From positions 1-64,000 of the forward strand of contig JAFNAS010000009.1 in NCBI GenBank assembly GCA_017860295.1: DNA of 64,000 bases, given 5' to 3'. A program made the position numbers and the translations under genes. Within the stretch, counting starts at the first letter, position 1, and each line of letters begins with the position of its first letter. This document shows positions 26,501 through 37,133 of this stretch, in pieces. The notes beneath the pieces were generated by a model that saw only the letters and a list, made by a program, of their open reading frames with translations, was not told the DNA's origin and did no database searches. Origin of the DNA: Bacteroidota bacterium (GTDB lineage: Bacteria; Bacteroidota; Bacteroidia; Bacteroidales; Paludibacteraceae).

Positions 26501-27818
26501 GAGCACGGTTGAGCATCACGGGATGACCTTTCATCACATATTCCAGAATATCCCATACGACCGGATCTTTACGGTCGATTATTTTTTTAGCCGATTTTAC
26601 CGTTTTTACAATACCACGTTCAATCAGCTTGCGAATAATAAACGGTTTATAGAGCTCGGCTGCCATATCTTTTGGCAAACCGCATTCGTGCATCTTCAAT
26701 TCAGGACCAACAACGATAACCGAACGAGCCGAGTAGTCGACACGTTTACCGAGCAAGTTCTGACGGAAACGACCTTGTTTACCTTTCAAACTGTCGGACA
26801 ACGATTTGAGAGGACGGTTAGAATCAGTCTTTACAGCGCTTGCTTTACGTGAGTTATCGAACAACGAGTCGACAGCTTCCTGAAGCATACGTTTTTCGTT
26901 ACGCAGAATCACTTCCGGAGCTTTGATTTCGATCAGTCGTTTCAAACGGTTGTTGCGAATAATGACACGACGATACAAATCGTTCAGGTCGGAGGTAGCG
27001 AAACGACCACCATCCAACGGCACCAACGGACGAAGTTCGGGCGGGATAACCGGCAGAACTTTCAAAATCATCCATTCGGGTTTGTTGCGCAGACGTGAAG
27101 CACGGAATGCTTCAACCACCTGAAGACGTTTCAACGCCTCGGTCTTTTTTTGTTGCGAAGAGGTGGTGCTACCGATATGGCGCAAATCGTACGACAATGT
27201 ATCCAGATCGATGGTCTGAAGCATATCGTAGATTCCTTCGGCGCCCATCTTGGCAATGAATTTGTTCGGATCGGTATCCTCCAGCTGCTGGTTTTCGCGT
27301 GGTAATTCGTCAATCAGGTCGAGATATTCTTCCTCCGACAACAATTCGCCCCGCGCAATATTTTCACGACCGTCTAAAATACCCGGCTGAATAATCACAT
27401 ATTTTTCATAATAGATGATAGAGTCCAGCTTTTTGGTCGACATTCCCAACAGATAACCGATTTTGTTTGGAAGCGAACGGAAATACCAGATATGCGCGAT
27501 AGGCACCACCAGACTGATGTGTCCCATTCTTTCGCGACGTACCTTTTTTTCAGTTACTTCCACACCGCAACGGTCGCAGACAATACCTTTGTAACGGATA
27601 CGTTTGTATTTACCGCAATGACATTCATAATCGCGAACCGGTCCGAAGATGCGTTCGCAAAAAAGGCCATCACGTTCCGGTTTGTATGTACGGTAATTAA
27701 TTGTTTCCGGTTTCAAGATTTCACCATGAGACATCTCTAAGATCTCTTCGGGCGAAGCCAAACCAATGGTTATTTTGCTAAAATTGCTCTTTATCTTATT
27801 TTCTCTGATAAAAGCCAT
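23544..27818 (-). CDS. rpoC: DNA-directed RNA polymerase subunit beta'
   Basis: Catalytic subunit of RNA polymerase, 1,424 residues, a normal Bacteroidota length. The N-terminal zinc-binding motif reads [20 protein letters not shown], the active-site Mg triad sits in NADFDGDQM near residue 470, and the second zinc site is [13 protein letters not shown]. The trigger loop region [23 protein letters not shown] and the C-terminal [21 protein letters not shown] are present. It follows rpoB by 97 bases and ends at a terminator shared with EF-G2. Confidence 0.98.
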   Translation of the reverse strand: MAFIRENKIKSNFSKITIGLASPEEILEMSHGEILKPETINYRTYKPERDGLFCERIFGPVRDYECHCGKYKRIRYKGIVCDRCGVEVTEKKVRRERMGHISLVVPIAHIWYFRSLPNKIGYLLGMSTKKLDSIIYYEKYVIIQPGILDGRENIARGELLSEEEYLDLIDELPRENQQLEDTDPNKFIAKMGAEGIYDMLQTIDLDTLSYDLRHIGSTTSSQQKKTEALKRLQVVEAFRASRLRNKPEWMILKVLPVIPPELRPLVPLDGGRFATSDLNDLYRRVIIRNNRLKRLIEIKAPEVILRNEKRMLQEAVDSLFDNSRKASAVKTDSNRPLKSLSDSLKGKQGRFRQNLLGKRVDYSARSVIVVGPELKMHECGLPKDMAAELYKPFIIRKLIERGIVKTVKSAKKIIDRKDPVVWDILEYVMKGHPVMLNRAPTLHRLGIQAFQPKMIEGKAIQLHPLACTAFNADFDGDQMAVHLPLSNEAVVEAQMLMLASHNILNPANGAPITVPSQDMVLGLYYITKPRPGAKGEGMTFYGVEEVEIALNEGKVALHAKIKVLHDDLNEKGELEQMLIETTVGRVIFNKCVPKQMGFINELLSKKSLRDIIGNIIKVCGVAVTAKFLDDIKDLGYKMAFKGGLSFNLGDVIIPAEKEALVQEGYDEVEEILNNYNMGFITYNERYNQIIDTWTHVNSRLSNILMKQLSSDNQGFNSVYMMLDSGARGSKEQIRQLSGMRGLMAKPQKSGAEGGQIIENPILANFKEGLSVLEYFISTHGARKGLADTALKTADAGYLTRRLVDVSQDVIINEEDCGTLRGLTAVELKNNEEVIASLYERILGRVSLHDIQHPLTGEILVRSGEEITEDVAQAIQDSPIERVEIRSVLTCESKKGVCAKCYGRNLATGKMVHKGEAVGVIAAQSIGEPGTQLTLRTFHVGGIASNIAAESSIVSRYDGIVEIEELRSVEAIDEEGKSYQVVVGRLTEIRVIDPRTKIVLTNQHVPYGAKLYTKHGDTVAKGQLLCEWDPFNAVIISEMGGKLEFQDIIENTTYKIESDEATGLREKIIIESKDKTKIPTVHVVDKDGTPLRNYSLPVGAHLVLDEGDVIKAGQLLVKIPRAVGKAGDITGGLPRVTELFEARNPSNPAVVAEIDGEVSFGKIKRGNREIIVTSKMNEVKKYLVPLSKQILVQESDYVRAGTALSDGATTPSDILAIKGPTAVQEYIVNEVQDVYRLQGVKINDKHFEVIVRQMMRKVEILDQGDTRFLEQQMVDKNDFFEENDRLWGKKVVLNPGDSQTMKAGQIVTARKLRDENSSLKRKDLRLVEARDAIPATSSQVLQGITRAALQTSSFMSAASFQETTKVLNEAAINGKIDKLEGLKENVICGHLIPAGTGQREFEKMTVGSVDELERITEARKAASVE

Positions 27819-27915
27819 AGTGTTATTTTATTAAAGTTCTCCTGCCCCAACGGAGCAAGAGAATTTTCGTTTTTTGAAGAATGTAATTTATTGCCGTTTG
27901 ATTCTACAAAAGGCA

Positions 27916-30900
27916 TTATTCCATGTGAATGCTCAATCCGAGACCCTGCAACTCGTGCAGCAATACGTTGAGAGATTCGGGTAACCCTGGAGTAGGCATC
28001 GGTTCGCCTTTCACAATTGCTTCGTAAGAACGGGCACGACCTACAACATCATCCGATTTAATCGTCAGAATTTCCTGTAGGATGTGAGATGCACCGAATG
28101 CTTCGAGCGCCCAAACTTCCATTTCTCCGAAACGCTGACCACCGAATTGTGCTTTACCACCAAGCGGCTGTTGTGTAATCAACGAGTACGGACCGATGGA
28201 ACGTGCGTGCATTTTGTCTTCAACCATGTGGCCGAGTTTCAACATATAAATCACACCCACGGTAGCAGTCTGGTCGAAACGTTCGCCGGTACCTCCGTCG
28301 TACAAGTACGTTTTACCGTAGTTAGGCACACCTGCTTTGTCTGTCCATGCGTTCAGGTCATCCAGCGTTGCACCATCGAAAATCGGAGTTGCAAATTTTA
28401 CGCCCAAATTTCTTCCGGCCCAACCGAGTACTGTTTCGAAAATCTGGCCAAGGTTCATACGAGAAGGCACACCCAGTGGGTTCAAAACGATGTCCACCGG
28501 AGTTCCGTCTTCGAGGAATGGCATATCTTCCTGACGTACAATTCTGGATACAATACCTTTATTTCCGTGACGACCGGCCATTTTATCACCCACACGAATC
28601 TTACGTTTCTTAGCGATATAAACTTTGGCCAATTGCACGATACCTGAAGGCAGCTCATCACCGATTGTAATGTTAAATTTCTTTCGTTTGAGCTGAGCAT
28701 CAAGTTCTTTATATTTCTTCAAATAATTCACAATCACCGCCTGAATCATCTCATTACGGTGCTGATCGGTTGTCCAACGACTTACATGAACGGTTGTGTA
28801 ATCAATGTCGTTCATCACTTTCTGGGTAAACTTGCTTCCCTTTGGAATCAGATCGGTACCTAAAAAGTCTTTCACACCCTGCGATGTTTTATTTTGCGTC
28901 AGAGTAACCAGTTTTTCAATCAACTTTGTCTTCAAAGCTGCAACTTCTTTTTCAAAGTCTTCCTCCATTTTCGGAAGAACAGCTTTATCGGCCAAGCTTG
29001 ATTTACGTGTCTTCATTGCTTTCGCAAAGAGATTTCTGCCAATGACAACTCCACGCAACGAAGGAGAAGCCTTCAACGATGCATCTTTCACATCACCGGC
29101 TTTATCTCCGAAGATGGCACGCAACAGTTTTTCTTCCGGTGACGGATCCGATTCTCCCTTCGGAGTGATCTTTCCGATCAGAATATCGCCCGGAGAAACA
29201 TGTGCTCCGATACGGATAATACCGTTTTCATCCAAATCACGGGTCGCTTCTTCACTCACGTTCGGAATATCGGAGGTAAGTTCTTCCATTCCTCGTTTTG
29301 TTTCACGAACTTCAAGAGAATATTCGCTGACATGCACCGAAGTAAAGATATCGTCACGCACAACGCGTTCGTTAATTACGATAGCATCCTCAAAATTGTA
29401 TCCCTTCCAGGGCATGAACGCCACTTTCAGGTTACGTCCCAAAGCCAATTCTCCATCTTCTGTAGAATAACCTTCGGTAAGGATCTGTCCTTTGGTAACA
29501 CGGGCTCCCTTTTCAACAATTGGACGAAGATCCATGGTTGTTTCCTGGTTGGTACGTTGGAATTTAGGAATGATATACTCTTTAACTGAGTCATCGAAGT
29601 TGACAAATTCTTCATCTTCTGTGCGGTCGTAACGAATTACGATACGTTTTGCATCAACAAATTCAACTACTCCGCTTTCTTCGGCCATAATCTGAGTACG
29701 GGAATCCTGAATCATCTGACCCTCGATTCCGGTACCTACAATAGGCGCCTCACTGCGGAGCAACGGTACTGCCTGACGCATCATGTTAGATCCCATCAAT
29801 GCACGGTTAGCATCATCGTGTTCGAGGAACGGAATTAAAGAAGCTGCAATAGATGCAATCTGTGTCGGAGACACATCCATCAGTTGCACTTCATTAGGTG
29901 CAATGACAGGATAGTCGGCATCCTGCCGGGCTTTCACTCGGGAACGGACAAAGCTTCCATCTTCATTCAACGGTGCATTTCCCTGAGCAATCAGTTTACC
30001 GTCTTCTTCTTCGGCTGTCAGATAAATAATGCCGTTTTCTGACATATCCACTTTTCCATCGGTTACTTTACGATACGGAGTAATAATGAAACCCAGATCG
30101 TTGATCTTTGCATAAACGCAAAGCGACGAAATCAAACCGATGTTCGGACCTTCAGGAGTTTCGATAGGACAAAGACGTCCATAGTGTGTATAGTGTACGT
30201 CACGAACTTCAAACCCGGCTCTTTCGCGCGAAAGGCCACCAGGTCCAAGAGCCGACAGACGACGTTTATGCGTAATCTCGGCCAGCGGGTTGGTTTGATC
30301 CATAAACTGCGACAAGGCATTCGTTCCGAAAAACGTATTGATTACGGACGAAATGGTTTTCGCATTGATCAAATCGGTAGGTGTAAACACTTCGTTATCG
30401 CGTACATTCATTCGTTCACGAATAGTACGAGCCATACGGGCAAGAGCAACACCAAACTGGTTGCACAACTGCTCACCAACGGTTCTCACACGACGGTTGC
30501 TCAAGTGGTCGATATCGTCCACTTCAGCCTTCGAATTAATCAGCTCGATCAGGTATTTGATAATTTCAATGATGTCCTCTTTGGTAAGCACACTGACATC
30601 CATATCGGTCGTAAGGTTCAGTTTGCGGTTGATACGATAACGCCCCACCTCACCGAGGTCGTAACGTTTGTCCGAGAAGAACAGCCCGTTGATTACTTCA
30701 CGAGCGGAAGCATCATCGGCAGGTTCGGCACTACGCAACTGGCGATAAATATATAAAACCGCATCACGTTCCGAGTTACTCGGGTCTTTCTGCAGTGTAT
30801 TGTAAATGATACTGAAATCGCTTTGATTTTGTTCTTCTTTATGCAGAAGAATAGTCTGTGTACCCGAATCAATGATAGCATCGATATGGCTGCTTTCCAA

Positions 30901-31725
30901 AATAGTTTCGCGGTCAATAACCACTTCGTTCCGTTCGATAGATACTACTTCTCCGGTATCTTCATCAACAAAGTCTTCATTCCACGATTTCAAAACACGG
31001 GCGGCCAATTTGCGGCCTACTGCTTTTTTCAGACTACTCTTGTTGACCTTGACTTCTTCGGCAAGATTAAAGATCTCAAGAATATCTCTATCGCTTTCAT
31101 AACCGATTGCACGAAGCAACGTAGTTACGGGTAATTTCTTTTTACGGTCGATGTAAGCGTACATCACATTATTAATGTCCGTTGCAAATTCGATCCAGGC
31201 ACCTCTGAACGGAATAATTCTAGCCGAATATAATTTTGTTCCATTGGTGTGCACACTTTGACCAAAGAACACACCCGGAGAACGGTGAAGCTGCGACACG
31301 ACAACACGCTCGGCACCGTTTATCACAAACGTGCCTTTTTCTGTCATGTAAGGAATGGTACCCAAATAAACATCCTGAATTACGGTATCGAAATCTTCGT
31401 GTTCAGGGTCTGTACAATAAAGCTTCAATTTAGCTTTTAAGGGTACGCTATGAGTCAAACCACGTTCGATACATTCTGGGATAGAGTAACGCGGAGGATC
31501 TACAAAGTAATCTAAAAACTCAAGGACAAAATTGTTTCGCGTATCAGAAATCGGAAAATTTTCCGAAAAAACGTTAAACAGACCTTCATTTTTTCTTTTT
31601 TCGGGAGGAGCATCCAGTTGGAAAAAGTCCTGAAATGATTTTAATTGGACCTCAAGAAAATCCGGATAATTCAACGGATTTTTAATTGAGGCAAAGTTTA
31701 TTCTTGGGTTTGCTGTGTTGGACAT
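27916..31725 (-). CDS. rpoB: DNA-directed RNA polymerase subunit beta
   Basis: Second-largest RNA polymerase subunit. I place the start at ATG 31725 ([31 protein letters not shown]), the usual Bacteroidota N-terminus; ATG 31728 immediately before it and a further 15 upstream codons are also in frame. The rifampicin pocket (residues about 470-500) reads [27 protein letters not shown], with the Asp, His and Ser whose mutation gives resistance all of wild type, so the enzyme should be rifampicin-sensitive. A hairpin (31951-31990) lies between rplL and this gene. Confidence 0.97.
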   Translation of the reverse strand: MSNTANPRINFASIKNPLNYPDFLEVQLKSFQDFFQLDAPPEKRKNEGLFNVFSENFPISDTRNNFVLEFLDYFVDPPRYSIPECIERGLTHSVPLKAKLKLYCTDPEHEDFDTVIQDVYLGTIPYMTEKGTFVINGAERVVVSQLHRSPGVFFGQSVHTNGTKLYSARIIPFRGAWIEFATDINNVMYAYIDRKKKLPVTTLLRAIGYESDRDILEIFNLAEEVKVNKSSLKKAVGRKLAARVLKSWNEDFVDEDTGEVVSIERNEVVIDRETILESSHIDAIIDSGTQTILLHKEEQNQSDFSIIYNTLQKDPSNSERDAVLYIYRQLRSAEPADDASAREVINGLFFSDKRYDLGEVGRYRINRKLNLTTDMDVSVLTKEDIIEIIKYLIELINSKAEVDDIDHLSNRRVRTVGEQLCNQFGVALARMARTIRERMNVRDNEVFTPTDLINAKTISSVINTFFGTNALSQFMDQTNPLAEITHKRRLSALGPGGLSRERAGFEVRDVHYTHYGRLCPIETPEGPNIGLISSLCVYAKINDLGFIITPYRKVTDGKVDMSENGIIYLTAEEEDGKLIAQGNAPLNEDGSFVRSRVKARQDADYPVIAPNEVQLMDVSPTQIASIAASLIPFLEHDDANRALMGSNMMRQAVPLLRSEAPIVGTGIEGQMIQDSRTQIMAEESGVVEFVDAKRIVIRYDRTEDEEFVNFDDSVKEYIIPKFQRTNQETTMDLRPIVEKGARVTKGQILTEGYSTEDGELALGRNLKVAFMPWKGYNFEDAIVINERVVRDDIFTSVHVSEYSLEVRETKRGMEELTSDIPNVSEEATRDLDENGIIRIGAHVSPGDILIGKITPKGESDPSPEEKLLRAIFGDKAGDVKDASLKASPSLRGVVIGRNLFAKAMKTRKSSLADKAVLPKMEEDFEKEVAALKTKLIEKLVTLTQNKTSQGVKDFLGTDLIPKGSKFTQKVMNDIDYTTVHVSRWTTDQHRNEMIQAVIVNYLKKYKELDAQLKRKKFNITIGDELPSGIVQLAKVYIAKKRKIRVGDKMAGRHGNKGIVSRIVRQEDMPFLEDGTPVDIVLNPLGVPSRMNLGQIFETVLGWAGRNLGVKFATPIFDGATLDDLNAWTDKAGVPNYGKTYLYDGGTGERFDQTATVGVIYMLKLGHMVEDKMHARSIGPYSLITQQPLGGKAQFGGQRFGEMEVWALEAFGASHILQEILTIKSDDVVGRARSYEAIVKGEPMPTPGLPESLNVLLHELQGLGLSIHME

Positions 31726-31950
31726 CATTGGGAAGGAAGTTTGATTGAACTTAATTAGCCGACGCTCTGTCAAGAAAGTAATGGTGTTATTTTTATAAAT
31801 AAATCGTATATGCTAAGAAGAATAGGAAAGACAGAATAAACAACACCCTTTCTCAACGAATTGTTGAATTAATAGCACTAAATGTATATTCAGAAATAGG
31901 GCTTTCTGCAAGCTACCAGACAAAGCTGATGGTATGAATAACATTATACG

Positions 31951-31990
31951 CAAAAAGGTTTAGAATCTCAACCAAATGAGATTCTAAACC
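31951..31990 (-). terminator. Attenuating hairpin between rplL and rpoB
   Basis: A perfect 14-bp stem (31957-31970 with 31977-31990), six-base loop, followed on the minus strand by five Ts. It starts 24 bases after the rplL stop and about 230 bases before the rpoB start, the place where partial termination lowers rpoBC expression in other bacteria. Confidence 0.8.
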
Positions 31991-32013
31991 AAATGCCTGA
32001 GGATCAGGGTGTG

Positions 32014-32388
32014 TTATTTAAGCTCAACTTCAGCTCCGCCTTCAGTAAGTTGTTTCTGCAAAGCTTCTGCTTCGTCCTTAGCGATACCTTCTTTGATTGG
32101 GCTAGGTGCACCATCAACTAAGTCTTTAGCTTCTTTCAAACCAAGACCGGTCAATTCTTTTACAAGTTTAACGATTGCCAACTTGTTTGCACCCGGTGCT
32201 TTCAAGATTACATCAAAAGATGTTTTTTCTTCAGCAGCAGCGGCGCCACCGGCAGCAGGAGCAGCAACAGCAACAGCAGCAGCTGCGGGTTCGATACCGT
32301 ATTCGTTTTTCAAGATTTCGGCCAACTCGTTTACTTCTTTAACGGTCAAGTTAACCAATTGTTCTGCAAATGCTTTCAAATCTGCCAT
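32014..32388 (-). CDS. rplL: 50S ribosomal protein L7/L12
   Basis: Stalk protein that recruits translation factors to the ribosome. At 124 residues it has the N-terminal dimerisation domain ([23 protein letters not shown]), an Ala-rich hinge (residues about 34-53) and the C-terminal factor-binding domain ([43 protein letters not shown]). It follows rplJ by 45 bases and is followed by the attenuating hairpin. Confidence 0.98.
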   Translation of the reverse strand: MADLKAFAEQLVNLTVKEVNELAEILKNEYGIEPAAAAVAVAAPAAGGAAAAEEKTSFDVILKAPGANKLAIVKLVKELTGLGLKEAKDLVDGAPSPIKEGIAKDEAEALQKQLTEGGAEVELK

Positions 32389-32433
32389 GATGAGATATTT
32401 TTAAAAGTTTGATTGATTTTTTGTTTTGTTTTT

Positions 32434-32955
32434 TTATCGTTCCGACAGCGTTTGTAATACGCCGTGAAGAGTATTTCCTCCTGATTGGAGTGCAGATACC
32501 ACGTTCTTAGCAGGCGATTGCAACAGGGCAATAACATCTGCAATAAGTTCGTTTTTGCTCTTGATGTTAATCAAGGCTTCGAGCTGATCAGCTCCAACGT
32601 AGAAACTTTCTTCTACATAAGCGGCCTTCAATGAAGGTTTATCCAGCTTATTCGATTTGCTAAACTCTTTGATCAATTTAGCAGGTTCGTTTCCGGTGTT
32701 GGACAGTAACAATGTGGTTGAGCCTTTCAGAGAATCAAACAACGGACTGAAGTCTGTACCTGTCGATTCAAGAGCTTTGATCAGTAACTTGTTTTTGACA
32801 ACCAATAATTTGATTTCTTTACCAAAACAAGCTCTACGCAGCTTACTTGTATCTTCAGCGTTAAGACCTTCGCTGTTTGCAATATAAAAATGGCTGTATG
32901 AACCGATTGTTTCTTTAATCTGCTCTATGATGACGCTTTTATCTTCCTTTTTCAT
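32434..32955 (-). CDS. rplJ: 50S ribosomal protein L10
   Basis: Base of the ribosomal stalk, binding 23S rRNA and the L7/L12 dimers. The 173-residue protein shows the N-terminal KSVIIEQIKETIGSYSHFYIANSEGLNAEDTSKLR block and a C-terminal helix for L7/L12 binding. In other bacteria L10 represses its own operon by binding a leader; here only 14 bases separate it from rplA and no obvious leader structure is visible. Confidence 0.97.
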   Translation of the reverse strand: MKKEDKSVIIEQIKETIGSYSHFYIANSEGLNAEDTSKLRRACFGKEIKLLVVKNKLLIKALESTGTDFSPLFDSLKGSTTLLLSNTGNEPAKLIKEFSKSNKLDKPSLKAAYVEESFYVGADQLEALINIKSKNELIADVIALLQSPAKNVVSALQSGGNTLHGVLQTLSER

Positions 32956-32969
32956 ACACTACAACTTTT

Positions 32970-33668
32970 TTAGTTTTCTTCAACCGATTTCGGGTCAATT
33001 TTAATACCAAGACTCATTGTACTTGAAAGATAAATGCTCTTCACATAAGTACCCTTAGCCGTTGAGGGCTTCAATTTGATAAGCGTGTGAATGAATTCCT
33101 TTGCATTATCAGCAATTTTTGAAGCGTCGAACGACACTTTACCAATAGAGGTATGAATAATACCGCTTTTATCAACTTTGAAGTCAATCTTTCCTTGTTT
33201 AACTTCTTGTACTGCTTTACCTACTTCATTGGTTACGGTACCACTTTTAGGGTTAGGCATAAGGCCACGAGGACCCAACACACGACCCAGAGCACCAATT
33301 TTACCCATGATTGCAGGTTGCGTAATGATAACATCGATATCAGTCCAACCTCCTTTAATCTTTTCGATATATTCGTCAAGACCAACATAATCAGCGCCTG
33401 CAGCTTTCGCTTCGGCTTCTGCATCAGGTGAGCATAAAGCAAGAACCCTAACTTGTTTGCCGGTTCCGTGAGGGAGAGAAACAACACCGCGAACCATCTG
33501 GTTCGATTTACGCGGATCAATTCCCAAACGCACGTCAACGTCAACAGAAGCATCAAACTTGGTCGTCGAAATTTCTTTTACCAATAGTGCTGCTTCCTTT
33601 AGCGAATAGGCTTTCCCGGGTTCAACCTTGCTGTTTGCCAACTTTTGATTTTTCGTCAGTTTACTCAT
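32970..33668 (-). CDS. rplA: 50S ribosomal protein L1
   Basis: L1 stalk protein that guides the E-site tRNA. The 232-residue sequence carries [41 protein letters not shown] and [16 protein letters not shown], all L1 signatures. It lies 18 bases after rplK. L1 represses rplKA translation by binding its mRNA in several bacteria; no clear L1 site was identified here. Confidence 0.98.
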   Translation of the reverse strand: MSKLTKNQKLANSKVEPGKAYSLKEAALLVKEISTTKFDASVDVDVRLGIDPRKSNQMVRGVVSLPHGTGKQVRVLALCSPDAEAEAKAAGADYVGLDEYIEKIKGGWTDIDVIITQPAIMGKIGALGRVLGPRGLMPNPKSGTVTNEVGKAVQEVKQGKIDFKVDKSGIIHTSIGKVSFDASKIADNAKEFIHTLIKLKPSTAKGTYVKSIYLSSTMSLGIKIDPKSVEEN

Positions 33669-33686
33669 TGTTGAATTTTCTTTTAA

Positions 33687-34127
33687 TTATTTACCGGGAG
33701 CTTCTCCTTTGACTGTTATACCCATACTGCGTGCCGTTCCGGCCACCATTGTCAATGCAGACTCCAGTGTGAAACAATTCAAATCTACCATTTTGTCCTG
33801 AGCAATAGCTTGCACTTGTTCCCAAGTGATTTCCGCAATTTTTTTACGGTTAGGCTCAGCTGATCCACTCTTTAGCTTTGAAGCTTCCAGCAACTGTATA
33901 GCTACCGGAGGAGTCTTTACTACAAAATCGAACGACTTGTCGGAATAATAAGTAATAACAACAGGCAATACCTTACCTGCCTTGTCTTGGGTTCTGGCAT
34001 TAAATTGCTTACAAAACTCCATGATGTTTATCCCTTTGGAACCCAATGCAGGGCCAACGGGAGGCGATGGATTTGCGGCCCCGCCTTTTATCTGTAATTT
34101 GATAAGTCCAGCAACTTCTTTTGCCAT
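33687..34127 (-). CDS. rplK: 50S ribosomal protein L11
   Basis: GTPase-centre protein of the large subunit. Signatures are [31 protein letters not shown] near the N-terminus and the C-terminal [12 protein letters not shown], which binds 23S rRNA. At 146 residues the length is normal. It is 56 bases downstream of nusG and starts the four ribosomal protein genes. Confidence 0.98.
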   Translation of the reverse strand: MAKEVAGLIKLQIKGGAANPSPPVGPALGSKGINIMEFCKQFNARTQDKAGKVLPVVITYYSDKSFDFVVKTPPVAIQLLEASKLKSGSAEPNRKKIAEITWEQVQAIAQDKMVDLNCFTLESALTMVAGTARSMGITVKGEAPGK

Positions 34128-34183
34128 GATTTGATTAAATTAAAGTAATTAAAATACCAGAGTATACAGTTCGTAACAACCCT

Positions 34184-34729
34184 CTACTCTTTCTCCACTT
34201 GCATGAATCCTAATTCCAAAGGAGTCTTACGCCCAAAGATTTTCACCATAACTTTGAGTTTTTTCTTTTCGTTATTCACCTCTTCAATTATCCCACTAAA
34301 ACCACTGAAAGGGCCAAATGTTACTTTGACGCTTTCTCCTACCGAATGCTCAAGTGTTATATCTTCACCAGCCTCTTGCAATTCGTCCATTGTTCCAAGA
34401 ATACGATTGACTTCCGAAGAACGAAGGGGAGTGGGTTGATCGTTCGTACCGCCCAAAAAGCCCAATACATTAGGCATCTGTCTGAGACGGTGAGCAACGT
34501 CGCCCACAATGTTAGCTTCGACCAAGACGTAACCGGGAAGATAGCTTCTCTCTTTCGTGATTCGCTTTCCGTTACGTACTTGAACTACCTTTTCGGTTGG
34601 TATCAAGACTTGAGATACATACTGACCAAGATTAGAATTTTTGAGTTCAGACTCAACATACTCCTTTACCTTGTTCTCTTTGCCGCTAATAGCACGCAAA
34701 ACGTACCATTTCTTTGCAGTCTCAACCAT
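34184..34729 (-). CDS. nusG: Transcription termination/antitermination factor NusG
   Basis: RNA polymerase-bound elongation factor that couples transcription with translation and Rho. The N-terminal NGN domain reads KKWYVLRAISGKENKVKEYVE, and the C-terminal KOW domain VGESVKVTFGPFSGFSGIIEEVNNEKKKLKV. ATG 34729 is preceded six bases upstream by AGGAGG, an unusually strong ribosome site for this genome; it overlaps the secE stop codon. TTG at 34735 is in frame but lies inside the spacing. Length 181 residues. Confidence 0.97.
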   Translation of the reverse strand: MVETAKKWYVLRAISGKENKVKEYVESELKNSNLGQYVSQVLIPTEKVVQVRNGKRITKERSYLPGYVLVEANIVGDVAHRLRQMPNVLGFLGGTNDQPTPLRSSEVNRILGTMDELQEAGEDITLEHSVGESVKVTFGPFSGFSGIIEEVNNEKKKLKVMVKIFGRKTPLELGFMQVEKE

Positions 34730-34739
34730 TTTCAACCTC

Positions 34740-34934
34740 CTAGATAATCTGTTTGTAAATAAACTTCATGATATTTTCGAACCCTAAGTCCATAACCCAT
34801 ACTACTAATGCAATCACCAAGGAAGCAACTAAAACTACGACTGCACTATTAGTAAGTTCTTTAGAAGAAGGCCATGAAACTTTATGTACGAGCTCGGTGT
34901 AAGCCTCTTTACAATAATTGATGAATCTTTTCAT
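34740..34934 (-). CDS. secE: Preprotein translocase subunit SecE
   Basis: Small essential subunit of the Sec channel. ATG 34934 gives 64 residues (MKRFINYCKEAYTELVHKVSWPSSKELTNS), with the conserved amphipathic helix ending in WPS and a single membrane segment (residues about 30-50). The frame continues 17 codons upstream into the tRNA-Trp 3' region, which is not coding. secE-nusG-rplKAJL-rpoBC is the classical order. tRNA-Trp ends 22 bases upstream, so it is probably processed from the same transcript. Confidence 0.95.
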   Translation of the reverse strand: MKRFINYCKEAYTELVHKVSWPSSKELTNSAVVVLVASLVIALVVWVMDLGFENIMKFIYKQII

Positions 34935-34955
34935 AGCGAAGTGGATTTTTTTTAG

Positions 34956-35028
34956 CACGGGAGGTACGACTCGAACGCACGACACTCGGTTTTGGAGACC
35001 GATGCTCTACCAACTGAGCTACACCCGT
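34956..35028 (-). tRNA. tRNA-Trp (CCA)
   Basis: Cloverleaf with anticodon loop CTCCAAA (CCA), anticodon stem TCGGT/ACCGA, T arm GTGCG/CGTAC and discriminator G73. CCA is not encoded. The acceptor ACGGGTG/CTCCCGT carries a U6-U67 mismatch. It sits between tuf and secE, as in other Bacteroidota. Confidence 0.95.
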
Positions 35029-35034
35029 AAATTA

Positions 35035-35139
35035 GTTGACAAGATGACGAGTAAACAAGTGTGCAAACAAAATACTTGCTCACTTGAATACTCGTTTTCT
35101 TAGTTGTTCAGCAACATGTCAACGCGTTTCCTTGTCAAC
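35035..35139 (-). repeat. Nested inverted repeats between tuf and tRNA-Trp
   Basis: An imperfect hairpin at 35047-35095 (stems of 7, 5 and 4 bp with internal loops) is enclosed by a perfect 9-bp repeat, GTTGACAAG at 35035-35043 and CTTGTCAAC at 35131-35139. No T run follows; it may be a tRNA-processing or mRNA-stability structure. Confidence 0.5.
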
Positions 35140-35154
35140 CTGTCAGCTGTTGTA

Positions 35155-36342
35155 TTAGTCAAGCAGTTCTGTAATCTGACCAGCACCTACTGTACGACCA
35201 CCTTCACGGATAGCGAAACGCAAACCTAAGTCGCAAGCTACCGGATAGATCAATTCTACAGCAATTGTCAGGTTATCGCCAGGCATAACCATTTCTGTTC
35301 CTTCCGGAAGAGTGATTTCACCTGTTACATCCAATGTACGGATATAGAACTGAGGACGATATTTGTTATGGAACGGAGTGTGACGACCACCTTCTTCTTT
35401 TTTCAGGATATAAACCTGAGCTTTGAATTTAGTGTGAGGTTTCACTTTACCCGGGTGAGTAATAACCATACCACGTTTGATTTCTTCTTTGTCGATACCA
35501 CGGAGCAACAAACCTACGTTGTCACCAGCCTGACCATCGTCCAAAATCTTACGGAACATTTCAACACCGGTAACAACCGATTTTTTACCTTCCGAACCCA
35601 AACCGATAATCTGAACTTCTTCACCGGTTTTGATGATACCTGTTTCGATACGACCTGTTGCTACAGTACCACGACCTGTGATAGAGAACACGTCTTCAAC
35701 CGGCATCAAGAAAGGCTTATCTGTATCACGCGGAGGCAGTGGAATCCATGTATCAACGGCATCCATCAGTTCCATGATTTTTTCTTCCCATTCAGGAACA
35801 CCATTCAAACCACCCAAAGCAGAACCACGGATGATAGGAGTGTTATCGCCATCGAATTCATAGAATGAAAGCAATTCACGCATTTCCATTTCTACGAGGT
35901 CAAGCATTTCAGGGTCGTCAACCATATCACATTTGTTCATAAAAACAACCAGTTTCGGAACGTTTACCTGACGAGCCAAAAGGATGTGTTCACGTGTTTG
36001 AGGCATAGGACCATCAGTAGCCGCAACTACAATGATAGCACCGTCCATCTGAGCAGCACCTGTAACCATGTTCTTAACATAGTCGGCGTGACCCGGACAG
36101 TCAACGTGAGCGTAGTGACGGTTAGCTGTTTCGTATTCAACGTGAGCGGTGTTAATTGTAATACCGCGTTCTTTTTCTTCAGGAGCGTTATCGATAGAAT
36201 CGAATGAGCGCACTTCAGAAAAACCTTTTTTTGCTAATACAGTCGTGATCGCAGCTGTCAACGTTGTTTTACCGTGGTCTACGTGACCGATGGTACCGAT
36301 GTTAACGTGCGGTTTCGTCCTGTTAAAATGTTCTTTTGCCAT
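35155..36342 (-). CDS. tuf: Elongation factor Tu
   Basis: Delivers aminoacyl-tRNA to the ribosome with GTP. All G motifs are intact: GHVDHGKT, the switch RGITI, DCPGH and NKCD. Domains II and III follow, with [12 protein letters not shown] and the C-terminal [21 protein letters not shown]. The 395-residue length is normal. It follows tRNA-Thr(GGT) and precedes tRNA-Trp, an arrangement typical of the phylum. Confidence 0.99.
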   Translation of the reverse strand: MAKEHFNRTKPHVNIGTIGHVDHGKTTLTAAITTVLAKKGFSEVRSFDSIDNAPEEKERGITINTAHVEYETANRHYAHVDCPGHADYVKNMVTGAAQMDGAIIVVAATDGPMPQTREHILLARQVNVPKLVVFMNKCDMVDDPEMLDLVEMEMRELLSFYEFDGDNTPIIRGSALGGLNGVPEWEEKIMELMDAVDTWIPLPPRDTDKPFLMPVEDVFSITGRGTVATGRIETGIIKTGEEVQIIGLGSEGKKSVVTGVEMFRKILDDGQAGDNVGLLLRGIDKEEIKRGMVITHPGKVKPHTKFKAQVYILKKEEGGRHTPFHNKYRPQFYIRTLDVTGEITLPEGTEMVMPGDNLTIAVELIYPVACDLGLRFAIREGGRTVGAGQITELLD

Positions 36343-36396
36343 AACTCAGAAAATATTATTATTAATAAATAGATGTGGTTACCATCGTACTGTTTG

Positions 36397-36468
<72 letters not shown>

Positions 36469-36499
36469 AAAACGTCTTACACTTGCCTATTGACAAATT

Positions 36500-36518
36500 G
36501 CTCCGGCTAAACCGGAGC
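36500..36518 (-). other. Stem-loop in the tRNA-Gly/tRNA-Thr spacer
   Basis: GCTCCGG pairs perfectly with CCGGAGC around a five-base loop. It lies midway between two tRNA genes and has no T run, so it is more likely a processing or spacer hairpin than a terminator. Confidence 0.45.
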
Positions 36519-36536
36519 ATCTTTTAGTAAAACTGG

Positions 36537-36609
36537 AGCGGGAAACGGGACTCAAACCCGCGACCCTCAGCTTGGAAGGCTGATGCTCTATCAACTGAGC
36601 TATTCCCGC
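36537..36609 (-). tRNA. tRNA-Gly (TCC)
   Basis: Acceptor GCGGGAA/TTCCCGC fully paired, anticodon loop CTTCCAA (TCC), T loop TTTGAGT. 73 bases, CCA not encoded. Confidence 0.95.
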
Positions 36610-36714
36610 AAAATTAATGTACCAACCCACTAATATGTCACATACGTAAATGAAATTCAACTACAAAATCAACGCTGGCACATTAGCATGTTGATGTATT
36701 GTCATATTGTGTTG

Positions 36715-36797
36715 TGGGCAGTGATGGATTCGAACCACCGTAAGCGTAAGCTAGCAGATTTACAGTCTGCCCCATTTGGCCACTCTGGTAACTGCCC
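36715..36797 (-). tRNA. tRNA-Tyr (GTA)
   Basis: A class II tRNA of 83 bases with a long variable arm, acceptor GGGCAGT/ACTGCCC and anticodon GTA within CTGTAAA. CCA is not encoded; discriminator A73. Confidence 0.95.
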
Positions 36798-36873
36798 GAA
36801 ATTAATTCACAAAATCTTCTATTCGAAGATATCGTTGTTAACACATAAAAAAAGACCGTCTATAATTATCTCG

Positions 36874-36947
36874 AGCCTCTTGTCGGATTCGAACCAACGA
36901 CCCCGAGATTACAAATCACGTGCTCTGGCCAACTGAGCTAAAGAGGC
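36874..36947 (-). tRNA. tRNA-Thr (TGT)
   Basis: Acceptor GCCTCTT/AAGAGGC, anticodon loop TTTGTAA (TGT), T loop TTCGAAT. The anticodon stem has a U29-U41 mismatch. First tRNA of the Thr-Tyr-Gly-Thr-tuf unit; CCA is not encoded. Confidence 0.93.
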
Positions 36948-36963
36948 GGTCGATTTTTCAATC

Positions 36964-36998
36964 AAAAGCCGTCTTAACTATGGTGGTTAAAACGGCTT
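36964..36998 (-). terminator. Terminator of rpsU-xerC-hpf
   Basis: On the minus strand AAGCCGTTTTAAC pairs with GTTAAGACGGCTT (one G-U) and is followed by TTTGATTG. It directly abuts the -7 box of the tRNA/tuf promoter, so it is also the likely 5' end of that transcript. Confidence 0.7.
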
Positions 36999-36999
36999 G

Positions 37000-37029
37000 C
37001 AAATGTAGATGTTTTTTTCAGAAGTACAA
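37000..37029 (-). promoter_or_regulatory. Promoter of the tRNA-tuf-secE-rpl operon
   Basis: TACATTTG (37007-37000) with TTG exactly 19 bases upstream (37029-37027). This is the obvious promoter for the tRNA-Thr(TGT) to tuf transcript. Confidence 0.75.
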
Positions 37030-37133
37030 AATCTTCTGCTCTTTTTCTTTCAAAAAATTTGCTTTTTCAAAATAGCTCCTTCAATACTTTGTCAATCAGA
37101 GAGCTATTTTACCCTGATTCTTGTATCTGAGTA

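Noticed and set aside
25578-26852. A 424-codon plus-strand frame inside rpoC
   Set aside because: Antisense shadow of a conserved gene with skewed codon composition; no domain or start signal.
36688-36936. An 82-residue plus-strand frame
   Set aside because: It lies antisense to tRNA-Tyr and tRNA-Thr(TGT) and has no family features.
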